Assembly: GCF_002564465.1 (NCBI RefSeq)
Contig: NZ_NUUX01000019.1
Location: 20,994-84,993, forward strand
Source of the DNA: Bacillus sp. AFS088145
GTDB lineage: Bacteria; Bacillota; Bacilli; Bacillales; Bacillaceae_G
DNA length: 64,000 nt
Reading direction: 5' to 3'
Shown: positions 1-8,515 of the stretch, in pieces
How positions within the stretch are numbered: the stretch's first letter is position 1
How the letters are laid out: every line of letters begins with the position of its first letter
Notes under the pieces: generated by a model
Databases searched by the model: none
The model's input: only the letters and a program-made list of their open reading frames with translations
Told to the model about the DNA's origin: nothing
Position numbers and translations under genes: made by a program

Positions 1-649
1 CAAAGAAGTAATTACGGCTTCAGACGTTGTATTAGTGTGTGTAAAACCTTTAGAAATTCAGCCACTATTATCATCTTTACAAAAACATTTCACTAAAAAA
101 CATTGCGTTATATCGATCACCAGTCCGATTAATGTTGAACAATTAGAAGCAATATTACCATGTCAAGTTGCACGAGTTATTCCAAGTATTACGAATCAAG
201 CTTTGAGTGGGGTAACTTTAGTTAATTTTGGGAAAAGGTGTACGGCCAAAAGTAAGGAACAAATAATCGAGCTTTTTTCGAACATATCAAAGCCAGTCAT
301 GATTACAGAAGATATCACAAGAGTTTCATCAGATATCGCAAGCTGTGGACCCGCATTTTTTAGTTACTTGCTTCAAAAATTTATCGATGCGGCTGTTTGT
401 CAAACTTCAATTTCAAAAGAGCAAGCAACGATTTTAGCAGAAGAAATGATTATTGGTTTTGGAAAACTAATTGAACAAAAACATTTTACGCTTGAGACAC
501 TTCAAGAAAAGGTATGCGTAAAAGGCGGTATAACTGGAGAAGGTATTAAAGTATTAGAAGCACGAATAGGAGATTTATTCGAAGAAATTTTTGAAAAAAC
601 ACATGATAAGTTTGATAAGGAAATTGAGCGAGTAAAGGAACAATTTTGA
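1..649 (+). CDS. comER: ComER, late competence / P5C reductase-like protein (5' truncated)
   Basis: The reading frame is open from the first base of the window, so the N-terminal Rossmann part lies upstream and only about 215 residues are visible. The visible part starts in the cofactor-binding half (ASDVVLVCVKP) and continues through the all-helical dimerisation domain with the GPAFFSYLL and KGGITGEG motifs of pyrroline-5-carboxylate reductases. The family role in proline synthesis is not established for ComER; its name comes from its position opposite the comE operon in B. subtilis. It converges on yqeM across a shared terminator, as in B. subtilis, which supports the assignment over ProC. 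Confidence 0.85.
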   Translation, partial: KEVITASDVVLVCVKPLEIQPLLSSLQKHFTKKHCVISITSPINVEQLEAILPCQVARVIPSITNQALSGVTLVNFGKRCTAKSKEQIIELFSNISKPVMITEDITRVSSDIASCGPAFFSYLLQKFIDAAVCQTSISKEQATILAEEMIIGFGKLIEQKHFTLETLQEKVCVKGGITGEGIKVLEARIGDLFEEIFEKTHDKFDKEIERVKEQF

Positions 650-727
650 TTAACTTATAAATGATTATACTGCTTTAATCCATTCGCAACAAAAATACAA
701 AATTCAATTTTGTACGTCTAACAAAGT

Positions 728-770
728 AAAAAACCCTTTAAGAAAAGGAATTTTCTTAAAAGGGTTTTTT
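728..770. terminator. bidirectional terminator between comER and yqeM
   Basis: Inverted repeat with AAAAAACCC on one side and GGGTTTTTT on the other, enclosing an A/T-rich stem. It works on both strands and separates the convergent comER and yqeM. The yqeM stop codon overlaps its edge. Confidence 0.75.
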
Positions 771-1512
771 ATTTTTTCATTGCTATAAAAAAGATTCGTT
801 CAGAAGTATCATCTACAACTTCATCGAAATCTGCTATGATTTCTTTCACTTCAAATCCAGTTTGATTTAACAATGTTTTATACGTATTTATTGGAAATGT
901 TCTTTGATTGTGATACTCTTCGAAGCGTTCATATAAATCACGATTTTCCTCTTTCATAAAGAAAACTAAATCATGTTCAACACTTAAAGGATGTTCCCCT
1001 TGCGTACAAGACCAGACTAAGCTTAACTCTGCATCATCAATAAAAAATGTCTCTTCACCAAAGATTTCTTCAATTTTATAAGGAGAATGTACATCAAATA
1101 AAAATAAACCATTATCTTTTAAGCTTTCATTTACTTTTAAAAAGGTTTGTTTTACTTGATCTTCTGTTTCTAAATAATTAAGTGAATCACAGAAAATTGT
1201 TACACAATCTAATTGATCAAACCCTTCTAATTCCACCATATTTTGTTGAAAAAAAGGGATATTAACTTTTTCAATTTCTGCTTTAGCCATTGCGACACTT
1301 AACATTTCCTCAGATAAATCAACCCCGCTAACTGAATAATTCAATTTTGCCAATGAGATGGGCAATGTACCCGTTCCACAACCTATATCTAAAATTGACG
1401 GCTGAAGCATTTCATATTTTTGAAATACATCTTCTAGGAATTGAACCCATCTTTCATATGGGACATCATTCATTAATTGATCATACAAATACGCGAAGCG
1501 ATTGTATGTCAT
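769..1512 (-). CDS. yqeM: class I SAM-dependent methyltransferase YqeM
   Basis: 247 residues. The SAM-binding motif I, LDIGCGTGT, sits at residues 41-49 and is followed by the acidic loop GVDLSEEML, as in Rossmann-fold methyltransferases. The substrate is unknown. It is the last gene of the yqeG-yqeM operon and overlaps rsfS by four bases (ATGA), so translation is probably coupled. The setting among ribosome-assembly genes suggests an RNA or translation-related substrate, but that is inference. Confidence 0.88.
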   Translation of the reverse strand: MTYNRFAYLYDQLMNDVPYERWVQFLEDVFQKYEMLQPSILDIGCGTGTLPISLAKLNYSVSGVDLSEEMLSVAMAKAEIEKVNIPFFQQNMVELEGFDQLDCVTIFCDSLNYLETEDQVKQTFLKVNESLKDNGLFLFDVHSPYKIEEIFGEETFFIDDAELSLVWSCTQGEHPLSVEHDLVFFMKEENRDLYERFEEYHNQRTFPINTYKTLLNQTGFEVKEIIADFDEVVDDTSERIFFIAMKK

Positions 1513-1865
1513 GAAAGAAGCTCTCCGTAAACATCAAGAGAAGGTGCATCTCCCCAAAGTTTTTCTAAGTTGTAATAGTTTCTTTCGTCACGATGGAAAA
1601 TATGAACGACAACGTCACCGATGTCTACTAAAACCCAACGAGCTTCGTCAAATCCTTCTAAGCGTTTAACATCTTTACCATTTTGCTGAGCTTGATCTTT
1701 CACTTCTCTTGCAATAGCCTGAACTTGCTTATCTGAATTACCGTGACAAATAATGAAATAATCTGCAATCGCAGAGATTCCTGTCATTTCTAATACGACT
1801 AAATCCTCAGCTTTTTTATCATCAGCAGCATTTACAGCTAGCATCATTAATTCTTTTTCATTCAT
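1509..1865 (-). CDS. rsfS: ribosome silencing factor RsfS
   Basis: 118 residues, the normal length for the RsfS/DUF143 family (YqeL in B. subtilis). It carries the family pattern with ISAIADYFIICHGNSDKQVQAI in the first half, which I read in two pieces, and VVHIFHRDERNYYNLEKLW near the C terminus. RsfS binds uL14 on the large ribosomal subunit and blocks 30S joining under starvation. It lies five bases downstream of yqeK and overlaps yqeM. Confidence 0.95.
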   Translation of the reverse strand: MNEKELMMLAVNAADDKKAEDLVVLEMTGISAIADYFIICHGNSDKQVQAIAREVKDQAQQNGKDVKRLEGFDEARWVLVDIGDVVVHIFHRDERNYYNLEKLWGDAPSLDVYGELLS

Positions 1866-1869
1866 TCTT

Positions 1870-2445
1870 TTATTCCCCCTGGCTTTTAACTTGCTTTAAT
1901 ATTGAGTTATATGTTTTAACCGTTAATGGGTAGACTGTTTGTTCTTTATCAATCAAAAATGTAATTGTATTTTTTAATGCAAATAATAAAGCTCGATCCA
2001 AATCTTGATCCGCTAATTCACGAGCTTCCTCTACACCTGGAAAACTACGATTAGGTTCAATATAATCTGCTACATAAATTACTTTATCTAATAAATTCAT
2101 CTCTTTATGACCACTTGTATGATATGTGATTGCTTGTAAAATCTCTTTATCATCAATCCCATATTCATGTTCAGTAAGAAATGCACCAACAGGAGCATGC
2201 CATAATTCTTTATTATACTTTAAAAGCTTTAAGGAAAGTTTATTTTCTTCCATAATAGATTTTAACTCTTTTATCGGCATACATTTTGCGACATCGTGGA
2301 AAATTGCAGCTAATTCAGCTTTTTTTACATCCGCACCGTACTTCTCGGCAAGTCTAACTGCAGTTTCCATCACACCAATAGTATGTGTAAAACGCCCGTT
2401 TGTTAGTTTTTCTTTTACAAGTGAAAGTGCTTTTTGTTTATCCAT
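1870..2445 (-). CDS. yqeK: HD-domain symmetrical Ap4A hydrolase YqeK
   Basis: 191 residues. The HD dyad is H50-D51 in IFHDVAK, with an upstream histidine at residue 21 and later HAPVGA and YHTSGH histidines that complete the metal site. The YqeK family hydrolyses diadenosine tetraphosphate symmetrically to two ADP, limiting a stress-associated dinucleotide. It sits between yhbY and rsfS in the operon. The start has a good upstream Shine-Dalgarno (AGAGGAG). Confidence 0.92.
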   Translation of the reverse strand: MDKQKALSLVKEKLTNGRFTHTIGVMETAVRLAEKYGADVKKAELAAIFHDVAKCMPIKELKSIMEENKLSLKLLKYNKELWHAPVGAFLTEHEYGIDDKEILQAITYHTSGHKEMNLLDKVIYVADYIEPNRSFPGVEEARELADQDLDRALLFALKNTITFLIDKEQTVYPLTVKTYNSILKQVKSQGE

Positions 2446-2482
2446 TAATCCGCTTCTCCTCTAATTAACGGTATTTAACATA

Positions 2483-2773
2483 TTAAGGTAGTACGATTGT
2501 TTTATTTTCTTTAGACTCTTTATATAAAACAATTGTATGTCCAATTACTTGTACTAGTTCAGCATTTGAACCTTCAGCTAACTGATCTGCTACATCATAA
2601 CGATCATCATCGCAATTTTGAAGTATGCTTACTTTTAATAGTTCTCGTACTTCAAGCGCTTCTGAAATTTGTTTAACCATATTTTCATTTACTCCACCTT
2701 TACCTACTTGAAAAATAGGGTTTAAGTGATGAGCTTTTGAACGTAAAAATCTTTTTTGTTTACCTGTTAACAT
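2483..2773 (-). CDS. yhbY: CRM-domain RNA-binding protein YhbY
   Basis: 96 residues, a single CRM domain with the GKGG loop at residues 24-27 (QVGKGGVNEN) that contacts RNA. YhbY/YqeI proteins associate with large-subunit assembly intermediates. Its start overlaps the end of aroE by seven bases, which indicates translational coupling. It is followed by yqeK after 37 bases. Confidence 0.93.
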   Translation of the reverse strand: MLTGKQKRFLRSKAHHLNPIFQVGKGGVNENMVKQISEALEVRELLKVSILQNCDDDRYDVADQLAEGSNAELVQVIGHTIVLYKESKENKTIVLP

Positions 2774-3603
2774 TTTGTTCCTCCAAGTTTTCTTTCTAAT
2801 AATGAGTATGCATCAATCGTATTTGGAAAAATTCCCGTCCACTCTTGAAATGCTAATGCTCCTTGATAAATAAACATCGGTAACCCGTTTTGTATAGTTG
2901 CATTTCTTTCTTCAGCTTCTTTTAAGAATACTGTTTTAAATGGGCTATATATTAGGTCCGATACAATTGCATCTGGTGATAAATTAGTTAGTGCTAAGGG
3001 CGAGCTATTTTCACTTGGCTTCATTCCAACAGACGTTGTTTGAATGATAAGAGAAAAGTGACCTAAATGTTCTTCAGCATCTGAAATAGATATAATATTA
3101 ACTTCATTCATCAGCTTACCATCTAGTAGATCTTCTGCTTTTTCTAATGTTCGGTTGGTGACTGTAATATGCTTAACACCCAAGTGCAGTAAACTATAAA
3201 GGATTGCTCTAGCAGCACCGCCTGCACCGATGATTAAAATCTTTTCATCTTCAATCGGATTTTTCAAAACATAAGATAAGCCTCTACAATAACCGATTCC
3301 ATCAGTATTTTTACCATACAGTTTTCCATTTTTATTGATGACAGTATTAACTGCCCCAATTGCTTTTGCTAATGGATCAATTTCATCTAAGTACTGCATA
3401 ATTTCTACTTTTAGTGGTGCTGTAACATTAAATCCTTTTACAGTTGAACGAAATTCTGTCATAACTGATTCTAATTCTGTTATCCCAACTTCTTTTGCAG
3501 AATAGTGACCCGAAATATGATTAGAGCCAAACCATTCGTTATGCATAGTTGGTGACATTGAATGACCAATCGGTTGACCGATTACATAATATTGGTCTTT
3601 CAT
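2767..3603 (-). CDS. aroE: shikimate dehydrogenase (NADP+)
   Basis: 278 residues, full length. The substrate-binding N-terminal domain shows GHSMSP near residue 13 and NVTAPLK at residues 59-65, with K65 as the catalytic lysine. The NTDG motif and the nucleotide loop IIGAGGAARA with NRT follow, typical of the NADP+ Rossmann half. It reduces 3-dehydroshikimate to shikimate. Its place inside the yqe operon is conserved in Bacillus. Confidence 0.95.
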   Translation of the reverse strand: MKDQYYVIGQPIGHSMSPTMHNEWFGSNHISGHYSAKEVGITELESVMTEFRSTVKGFNVTAPLKVEIMQYLDEIDPLAKAIGAVNTVINKNGKLYGKNTDGIGYCRGLSYVLKNPIEDEKILIIGAGGAARAILYSLLHLGVKHITVTNRTLEKAEDLLDGKLMNEVNIISISDAEEHLGHFSLIIQTTSVGMKPSENSSPLALTNLSPDAIVSDLIYSPFKTVFLKEAEERNATIQNGLPMFIYQGALAFQEWTGIFPNTIDAYSLLERKLGGTKC

Positions 3604-3626
3604 TTCTCTTAGCCCCCAAATTATTC

Positions 3627-4736
3627 TTATATAATAGAATTACGAAGAGTTACAGCTACACCTTTTGGTACATAAGCAACAATTTTAGTACCTGGTTCAT
3701 TCACTGTGATCCATCCTAACCCTGAATAAACTATATCAGTTTTTGCATCTTTTATCATAAATTCGTGTTTCACTAATTTAGGAAGCTCATTAATTTGTTC
3801 ACCATATGGTGGAACTAATAATTCCCCAGCTTGTCTTTCATATAAATCATCAGCATTTTCTTGTTTAGTACGATGAATTGATAATTCGTTTGAGAAATGA
3901 CAAGTAAAAGAACGTCTTCCTCCCTCTAAATAGTCAAAACGAGCTAACCCACCAAAGAATAATGTTTGTCCTTCATTTAATTGATAAACCATAGGCTTAA
4001 TTTCTTTTTTCGGTGTAATAATCTTTAAACCTTTTTTATCAACGAAATGAGCCATTTGATGATGATTAATAATACCTGGTGTATCAATTAGATCACTCTG
4101 ATCATCAAGTGGGATTTGAATCATATCAAGTGTTGTGCCCGGAAAATGCGATGTTGTAATGATATTACTATTTTCTTCACTATAACGTTTAATCATTGTA
4201 TTGATAAATGTTGATTTTCCAACATTTGTACAACCTACTACGTACACATCCTTACCTTCACGATGCTTCTCAATACTTTCAGCTAATTCGTCTATACCAG
4301 TGCCTTTTACTGCACTAATTAAATGCACACCTACAGGTCTAAGTCCCCAACGTTTTGCAGTTCCGCTCATCCATTGCGTAAGTTTATTTTTCTTAACTGA
4401 CTTCGGAATTAAATCTGCCTTATTTCCAACTAATAATATTTTGTTGTTTCCAACGAATCGATTAATTCCATTTAACCAGCTGCCAGAAAAATCAAAAACA
4501 TCAACTACTTTAATAACAAGACAGTCCTTAGAACCTATCCCATTTAAGATACGAATAAAGTCAGAATCAGTCAACTCTACATCTTGAATCTCATTATAGT
4601 TTTTTAAACGGAAACAACGTTGGCAAATAATCTCTTCTTTTTCTAATGAAGATGGAGGTGCATATCCAAGCTTGTCTTTATCCTCTGTTTGAATTTCAAC
4701 TCCACAACCAATACATCTTACTTCTGTATTACTCAC
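3627..4736 (-). CDS. yqeH: circularly permuted ribosome-biogenesis GTPase YqeH
   Basis: 369 residues. The N-terminal zinc finger uses C8, C11, C38 and C41. The G motifs come in permuted order: NKAD (G4) and ISA (G5) precede the P-loop GCTNVGKST (G1) and DTPG (G3), the hallmark of the YqeH/YlqF class. It is needed for 30S subunit assembly and 16S rRNA processing. The start is GTG and overlaps the yqeG stop in a GTGA arrangement. Confidence 0.95.
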   Translation of the reverse strand: MSNTEVRCIGCGVEIQTEDKDKLGYAPPSSLEKEEIICQRCFRLKNYNEIQDVELTDSDFIRILNGIGSKDCLVIKVVDVFDFSGSWLNGINRFVGNNKILLVGNKADLIPKSVKKNKLTQWMSGTAKRWGLRPVGVHLISAVKGTGIDELAESIEKHREGKDVYVVGCTNVGKSTFINTMIKRYSEENSNIITTSHFPGTTLDMIQIPLDDQSDLIDTPGIINHHQMAHFVDKKGLKIITPKKEIKPMVYQLNEGQTLFFGGLARFDYLEGGRRSFTCHFSNELSIHRTKQENADDLYERQAGELLVPPYGEQINELPKLVKHEFMIKDAKTDIVYSGLGWITVNEPGTKIVAYVPKGVAVTLRNSII

Positions 4737-5254
4737 TTTTTATCCTCCCATTGTAGCAATCCTTGCTTCCTTAAGGATGAAAGAATTCTACGTTCTACCA
4801 TTCGATTAAATCTTGTCCAAATTCCATCTGTACTTGCAACCGGAACAACTAAAATTGTATGAATGCCTTGACGATTGCCACCAAATACGTCTGTAAGCAA
4901 TTGATCTCCAATCATCACGACTTCATTTGGCTTTAAATTCATTTGTTTATATGCTTTTTTATATGATGTAGCGAGTGGCTTACGCGCACGATGAATGAAT
5001 GGAATTCCTAAAGGATCACAAAACTTTCCAACACGCTCAGCATTGTTATTCGATACAACTGTAATTTTAATCCCTGCATCATCCATGCTTTTGAACCATT
5101 TCGTTAGCTCTGGAGTAGCTAATGGACGGTCCCACTCTACTAACGTGTTATCTAAATCAGTAATGATTCCTTTTATTCCTAAGCCTTTTAAATGCTCAGG
5201 CGTAATTGCATAAACATTATTAACAGTTTCACTCGGTAAAAATTTATTAAACAT
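4733..5254 (-). CDS. yqeG: YqeG family HAD-IIIA phosphatase
   Basis: 173 residues, a compact HAD domain. Motif I is DLDNT starting at residue 33, motif II is VVSNN, and motif IV appears as MIGDQLLTDVFG. Related proteins dephosphorylate phosphatidylglycerophosphate, but the substrate in Bacillus is not settled. It is the first gene of the seven-gene operon and has a clear Shine-Dalgarno (TGAGGTG). It is divergent from sda across 261 bases. Confidence 0.92.
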   Translation of the reverse strand: MFNKFLPSETVNNVYAITPEHLKGLGIKGIITDLDNTLVEWDRPLATPELTKWFKSMDDAGIKITVVSNNNAERVGKFCDPLGIPFIHRARKPLATSYKKAYKQMNLKPNEVVMIGDQLLTDVFGGNRQGIHTILVVPVASTDGIWTRFNRMVERRILSSLRKQGLLQWEDKK

Positions 5255-5311
5255 TATTACACCTCAATATATTCTTAAAATCGTTCGACAAATAACTACA
5301 ATCATTCTAAC

Positions 5312-5413
5312 TGTGGATAAATCTTATACACATTATCCTTAGTCCAAGAACCTATCTTTTTTAGAATATATAAACAAATTACCCACAACTTATCCACCTA
5401 TTTCTGTGGATAA
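5312..5413. promoter_or_regulatory. cluster of DnaA boxes upstream of sda
   Basis: Three exact matches to TTATNCACA: 5312-5320 (reverse), 5324-5332 (forward) and 5405-5413 (reverse). Two one-mismatch boxes lie at 5379-5387 and 5390-5398. Five boxes in about 100 bases between yqeG and sda match the known regulation of sda by DnaA in B. subtilis. The last box lies directly upstream of the putative -35 element. Confidence 0.85.
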
Positions 5414-5421
5414 ACGAACGA

Positions 5422-5450
5422 TTGTTCTATTTTTAAAAATTTGATACATT
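5422..5450 (+). promoter_or_regulatory. putative sigma-A promoter of sda
   Basis: TTGTTC (5422-5427), a 17-base spacer and TACATT (5445-5450). The spacing is ideal and the -10 is four of six. It starts eight bases after the nearest DnaA box. Confidence 0.6.
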
Positions 5451-5515
5451 AAGTTTACGAAGAAATTCAAAAAACTTTTCTCACTCGGAGGTGAATGCCC
5501 AACCGGGCAAAAAAT

Positions 5516-5656
5516 ATGTACAAATTAAATGATGAGTTGTTACTTGAGTCATACAAAAAAGCACTAGGTTTAAAGCTTGATCCTGCCTTCATTTATTTAA
5601 TTGAAAAAGAAATTAAACGAAGAGGTCTAGATTACTATATAAAAAAAACATCTTAA
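5516..5656 (+). CDS. sda: sporulation histidine kinase inhibitor Sda
   Basis: 46 residues, the length of the characterised B. subtilis protein. It reads MYKLNDELLLESYKKALGLK at the start, followed by an IEKEIKRRGL segment, which matches the Sda helical hairpin. Sda binds KinA and blocks sporulation when replication is disturbed. The strong GGAGGTG (5487-5493) is 24 bases from this ATG; an in-frame ATG at 5495 is only three bases from it and would add seven residues. A small GCCCAACCGGGC hairpin (5497-5508) may bridge the distance. The function is solid, the exact start less so. Confidence 0.92.
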   Translation: MYKLNDELLLESYKKALGLKLDPAFIYLIEKEIKRRGLDYYIKKTS

Positions 5657-5724
5657 ACATTTTTATTATTTTCAATATATGCAAATAATACAAGTGAAAT
5701 TAAAATACAAGTACTCTTTACAAT

Positions 5725-5760
5725 AACAGAAAAAGAACCATCTTTCTATACGATGGCTCT
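5725..5760 (-). terminator. psd terminator
   Basis: On the minus strand the stem AGAGCCATC / GATGGTTCT is followed by a U run. It lies 25 bases past the psd stop codon. Confidence 0.7.
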
Positions 5761-5784
5761 CATTTCGTGAAAAAAAGTGCATAC

Positions 5785-6564
5785 TTAGTGTAATTTACCA
5801 AGATTTTGACCAACTCTGATTGCTTGGCCAGATTGAAGTTTCAAATTTGGTGAAAAACTATTAGCTTCAAAAAGTAAAACAACTGTAGAACCGAAAGAAA
5901 AATACCCTACTTCTTCACCTTTTTTCAAACGATTTTCTTTTTTGGTTACTACGATTGTGTTAACAAACATAGCACCAACTTTAATCATCGCAACATGTTT
6001 ATTATTTTCAGAGCAAAATACTTCTGAAATAACTCGATAATTTTTTGAAAGTGGATCTTTACCATACGTTAATCCTGCTTTATTCACGGGATAAGATTTA
6101 GCACCTAACTCGAATTGTGATACAATATCGCCTTCGATTGGGCTATGTATACGATGATAATGGCTAGGACTTAAATACAATACCATATAATAACCCTCAT
6201 CATATTTATCTGCCATTTCCTTTGAACCTAACATCTCAATAATGCTATATGTCTTTCCTTTAACGACAAATTTAATATCCATTTCAATTTTCCCACAAGA
6301 CTCTAATACACCATCTACCGGACAAGCTAATTCACTTTCACCAGCATGAATCGGCCTAGCATTTTGCTTTAATTCTCTAGTAAACAAGGCATGTAAAGTA
6401 GGAAAAACAGTCTCTTTACTTTCATCCATATTTAAATTAAACGCTTTAATATAAGGATTAATAAAAACCCTACTAAATCTAGAAGTAGCAAGCCTACGCA
6501 AAAGACCCGAAGTAAAACGATTATTCGTCAACTCTATAAACAAACGATAAAAACTCTGTTTCAT
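5785..6564 (-). CDS. psd: phosphatidylserine decarboxylase proenzyme
   Basis: 259 residues from the ATG, seven bases after TAGGAG; a TTG one codon upstream is too close to it. PVDGVLES supplies the catalytic aspartate, YHRIHSPIEG the histidine, and FGST near the C terminus is the self-cleavage site that makes the pyruvoyl group (variant of LGST). It converts phosphatidylserine to phosphatidylethanolamine at the membrane. No pssA is adjacent. Confidence 0.93.
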   Translation of the reverse strand: MKQSFYRLFIELTNNRFTSGLLRRLATSRFSRVFINPYIKAFNLNMDESKETVFPTLHALFTRELKQNARPIHAGESELACPVDGVLESCGKIEMDIKFVVKGKTYSIIEMLGSKEMADKYDEGYYMVLYLSPSHYHRIHSPIEGDIVSQFELGAKSYPVNKAGLTYGKDPLSKNYRVISEVFCSENNKHVAMIKVGAMFVNTIVVTKKENRLKKGEEVGYFSFGSTVVLLFEANSFSPNLKLQSGQAIRVGQNLGKLH

Positions 6565-6567
6565 CAA

Positions 6568-6866
6568 TGTACTCCTAACTAAAATAATATATATAAATTT
6601 ATAACATATTATTCCAAAACTAACAAAACCCTAAATGACCTTACTGTCGCTGCTATAAATTGTTTATTCTTTTATTATAACTTGCACTCTCTACTTCTTT
6701 AATCCTTTTCTAATGATCCTGCCATTGCTACCCTTTACTATTCCCTTTAATCTAAACACTTAAAATTCCTGTATTTTACTTGTCACTAACTGTTCACCAA
6801 GATTTCACACTGAGTTCACATTAAACTGGTACAATTACTAATGTAATATACATTAGGAGGTTGCCT
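6568..6866. other. intergenic region between divergent psd and ywaC
   Basis: About 300 A/T-rich bases holding the promoters of both genes. I see no small gene, RNA motif or repeat. The ywaC promoter could not be placed with confidence. Confidence 0.5.
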
Positions 6867-7484
6867 ATGTTGAAAGATCAAAGCTTAGGTGAATGGACTA
6901 ACACACTTTTAATCTATAAATTTGCGTTAGATGAAATCAATACTAAAATTAGAATTTTAAATGAAGAATTTACTTTAACTCATAATCATAATCCAATAGA
7001 GCACGTAAAATCACGTTTAAAAAAACCTGACAGTATAATAGAAAAGCTTGAGCGAAAAGGTTTAGAACTAACACAATATAATCTGGAAAATTATATGAGT
7101 GATATAGCTGGAGTTCGTATTAGTTGTTCATTTATTAGTGATATTTACATGATCTATGAACTATTAAAACAACAAGACGATATTCATATAATAGAAATAA
7201 AAGATTATATAAAAAATCCAAAACCAAATGGCTATAAAAGCTTTCATATGATTATTGAAATTCCAATTTTCCTTGCTTCTGAAACGAAAAGAGTTAAAGT
7301 GGAAATCCAAATTAGAACAGTTGCAATGGATTTCTGGGCAAGCCTTGAACACAAGATTTTTTATAAATACAATAAAAAGGTCCCAAAAGCAATTATCGAA
7401 AGTCTCAACGAAGCTTCCGCAACTGTAAATTCATTAGACTATAAAATGGAAATGATTAGAGATCAAGTAGAACAGTTGAATTGA
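6867..7484 (+). CDS. ywaC: small alarmone synthetase, RelP/YwaC type
   Basis: 205 residues from the ATG that follows AGGAGG by six bases; a TTG two codons upstream abuts the Shine-Dalgarno. It is a stand-alone (p)ppGpp synthetase domain without hydrolase, TGS or ACT parts. The active region shows DIAGVRISC, KDYIKNPKPNGYKSFH and EIQIRTVAMDFWASLEHK. The HNPIEH and FISDIY segments match B. subtilis YwaC better than YjbM. In Bacillus this enzyme is induced by envelope stress through ECF sigma factors. The bifunctional Rel is also in this window. Confidence 0.9.
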   Translation: MLKDQSLGEWTNTLLIYKFALDEINTKIRILNEEFTLTHNHNPIEHVKSRLKKPDSIIEKLERKGLELTQYNLENYMSDIAGVRISCSFISDIYMIYELLKQQDDIHIIEIKDYIKNPKPNGYKSFHMIIEIPIFLASETKRVKVEIQIRTVAMDFWASLEHKIFYKYNKKVPKAIIESLNEASATVNSLDYKMEMIRDQVEQLN

Positions 7485-7517
7485 TTTACGCAGGAGTTTG
7501 GATAAGAACTTAAGAAA

Positions 7518-7547
7518 ACAAGGTATATTAACATACCTTGTTTTTTT
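7518..7547 (+). terminator. ywaC terminator
   Basis: A nine-base-pair stem (ACAAGGTAT / ATACCTTGT) with a six-base loop and a following T7 run, 33 bases past the stop. Confidence 0.9.
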
Positions 7548-7747
7548 AAGTATGTTTTAGTACATTCTCAACTCATATAATGCACTCAATCTTTCATATA
7601 TTATATAACAAAGTTACTAAAATAATTAGGCTCATATATTCTATTTCTAGTTCTTTCAGCTTTAAATTTAAGATAAAATAGGATATGTTAGTATAAATGT
7701 AAATTAGAAAGTTTATGAACATAGATCAAAAAATTGGAGGAGCCGAT

Positions 7748-8509
7748 TTGGATAATGAATTAAACTATAAAACAATTATTCCAGAAAATATTCCGAATGA
7801 ACGTAAGTCCGCCTTAAAAACACTTGGCTACTATTTTTTAATATTTATTGTTGGCTTGAACTTACTAATCTTAATTGCTTCAATATGGGGTATGATTTTT
7901 GTTAGTGTTGCGGATATAAACCTTACTGAAAAACAATTTGATAATCTTGTAAATACCGTATCAATTTATTCGGATTCAATTTTTGGTGTCCTCAGCTTAT
8001 TATGGCTCTATTATTATACGAAGAAAAAAGGGCTTCTAACTTTAAGACGTATAAATATAAATGTGATTGACGTTGTGATCGTTTTAGGAGCATACGTGGT
8101 TCTTATGGCTTCTTCACAACTTCTTGATGTTATTTTTCAACATTTCAATTATTCAATTGCTACACCAGATAACCAAAAAGCAGTGGAAGGCTTATTGCGA
8201 ACTAATCCAGTCCTTATGATTATATCTGCGGTTATTCTTGCACCTATTAAAGAAGAATGGATTACACGTAAGTTAATTATTGGCTCGATTTTTAAAAACT
8301 CGCCGATTATTGGTTTAATTGTAAGTTCATTTGGGTTTGGTTTATTGCATATGCTTGCTGGTTTTTCAATCTATGCATTGCTATCTTATTCTTTAGCTGG
8401 TTTAATTTTTGGTATTATCTATATCAAAACAAAAAAAATCGAAGTTACGATTTTTGCCCATTTTTTAAATAACTTAGTTTCAATTATTGCTTTTTTTATT
8501 GTAAACTAA
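7748..8509 (+). CDS. CPBP family intramembrane metalloprotease
   Basis: 253 residues if it starts at the TTG at 7748, seven bases after GGAGG; an in-frame ATG at 7715 lies upstream of that ribosome binding site. It has about six hydrophobic segments. The CPBP (Abi) motifs are present: EEWITR (EExxxR), a FGFGLLH segment with the second histidine, and HFLNN (HxxxN). Relatives process prenylated or peptide substrates or act in bacteriocin self-immunity; the substrate here is unknown. It stands alone, followed by repeat element A. Confidence 0.85.
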   Translation: MDNELNYKTIIPENIPNERKSALKTLGYYFLIFIVGLNLLILIASIWGMIFVSVADINLTEKQFDNLVNTVSIYSDSIFGVLSLLWLYYYTKKKGLLTLRRININVIDVVIVLGAYVVLMASSQLLDVIFQHFNYSIATPDNQKAVEGLLRTNPVLMIISAVILAPIKEEWITRKLIIGSIFKNSPIIGLIVSSFGFGLLHMLAGFSIYALLSYSLAGLIFGIIYIKTKKIEVTIFAHFLNNLVSIIAFFIVN

Positions 8510-8515
8510 CAAAAA

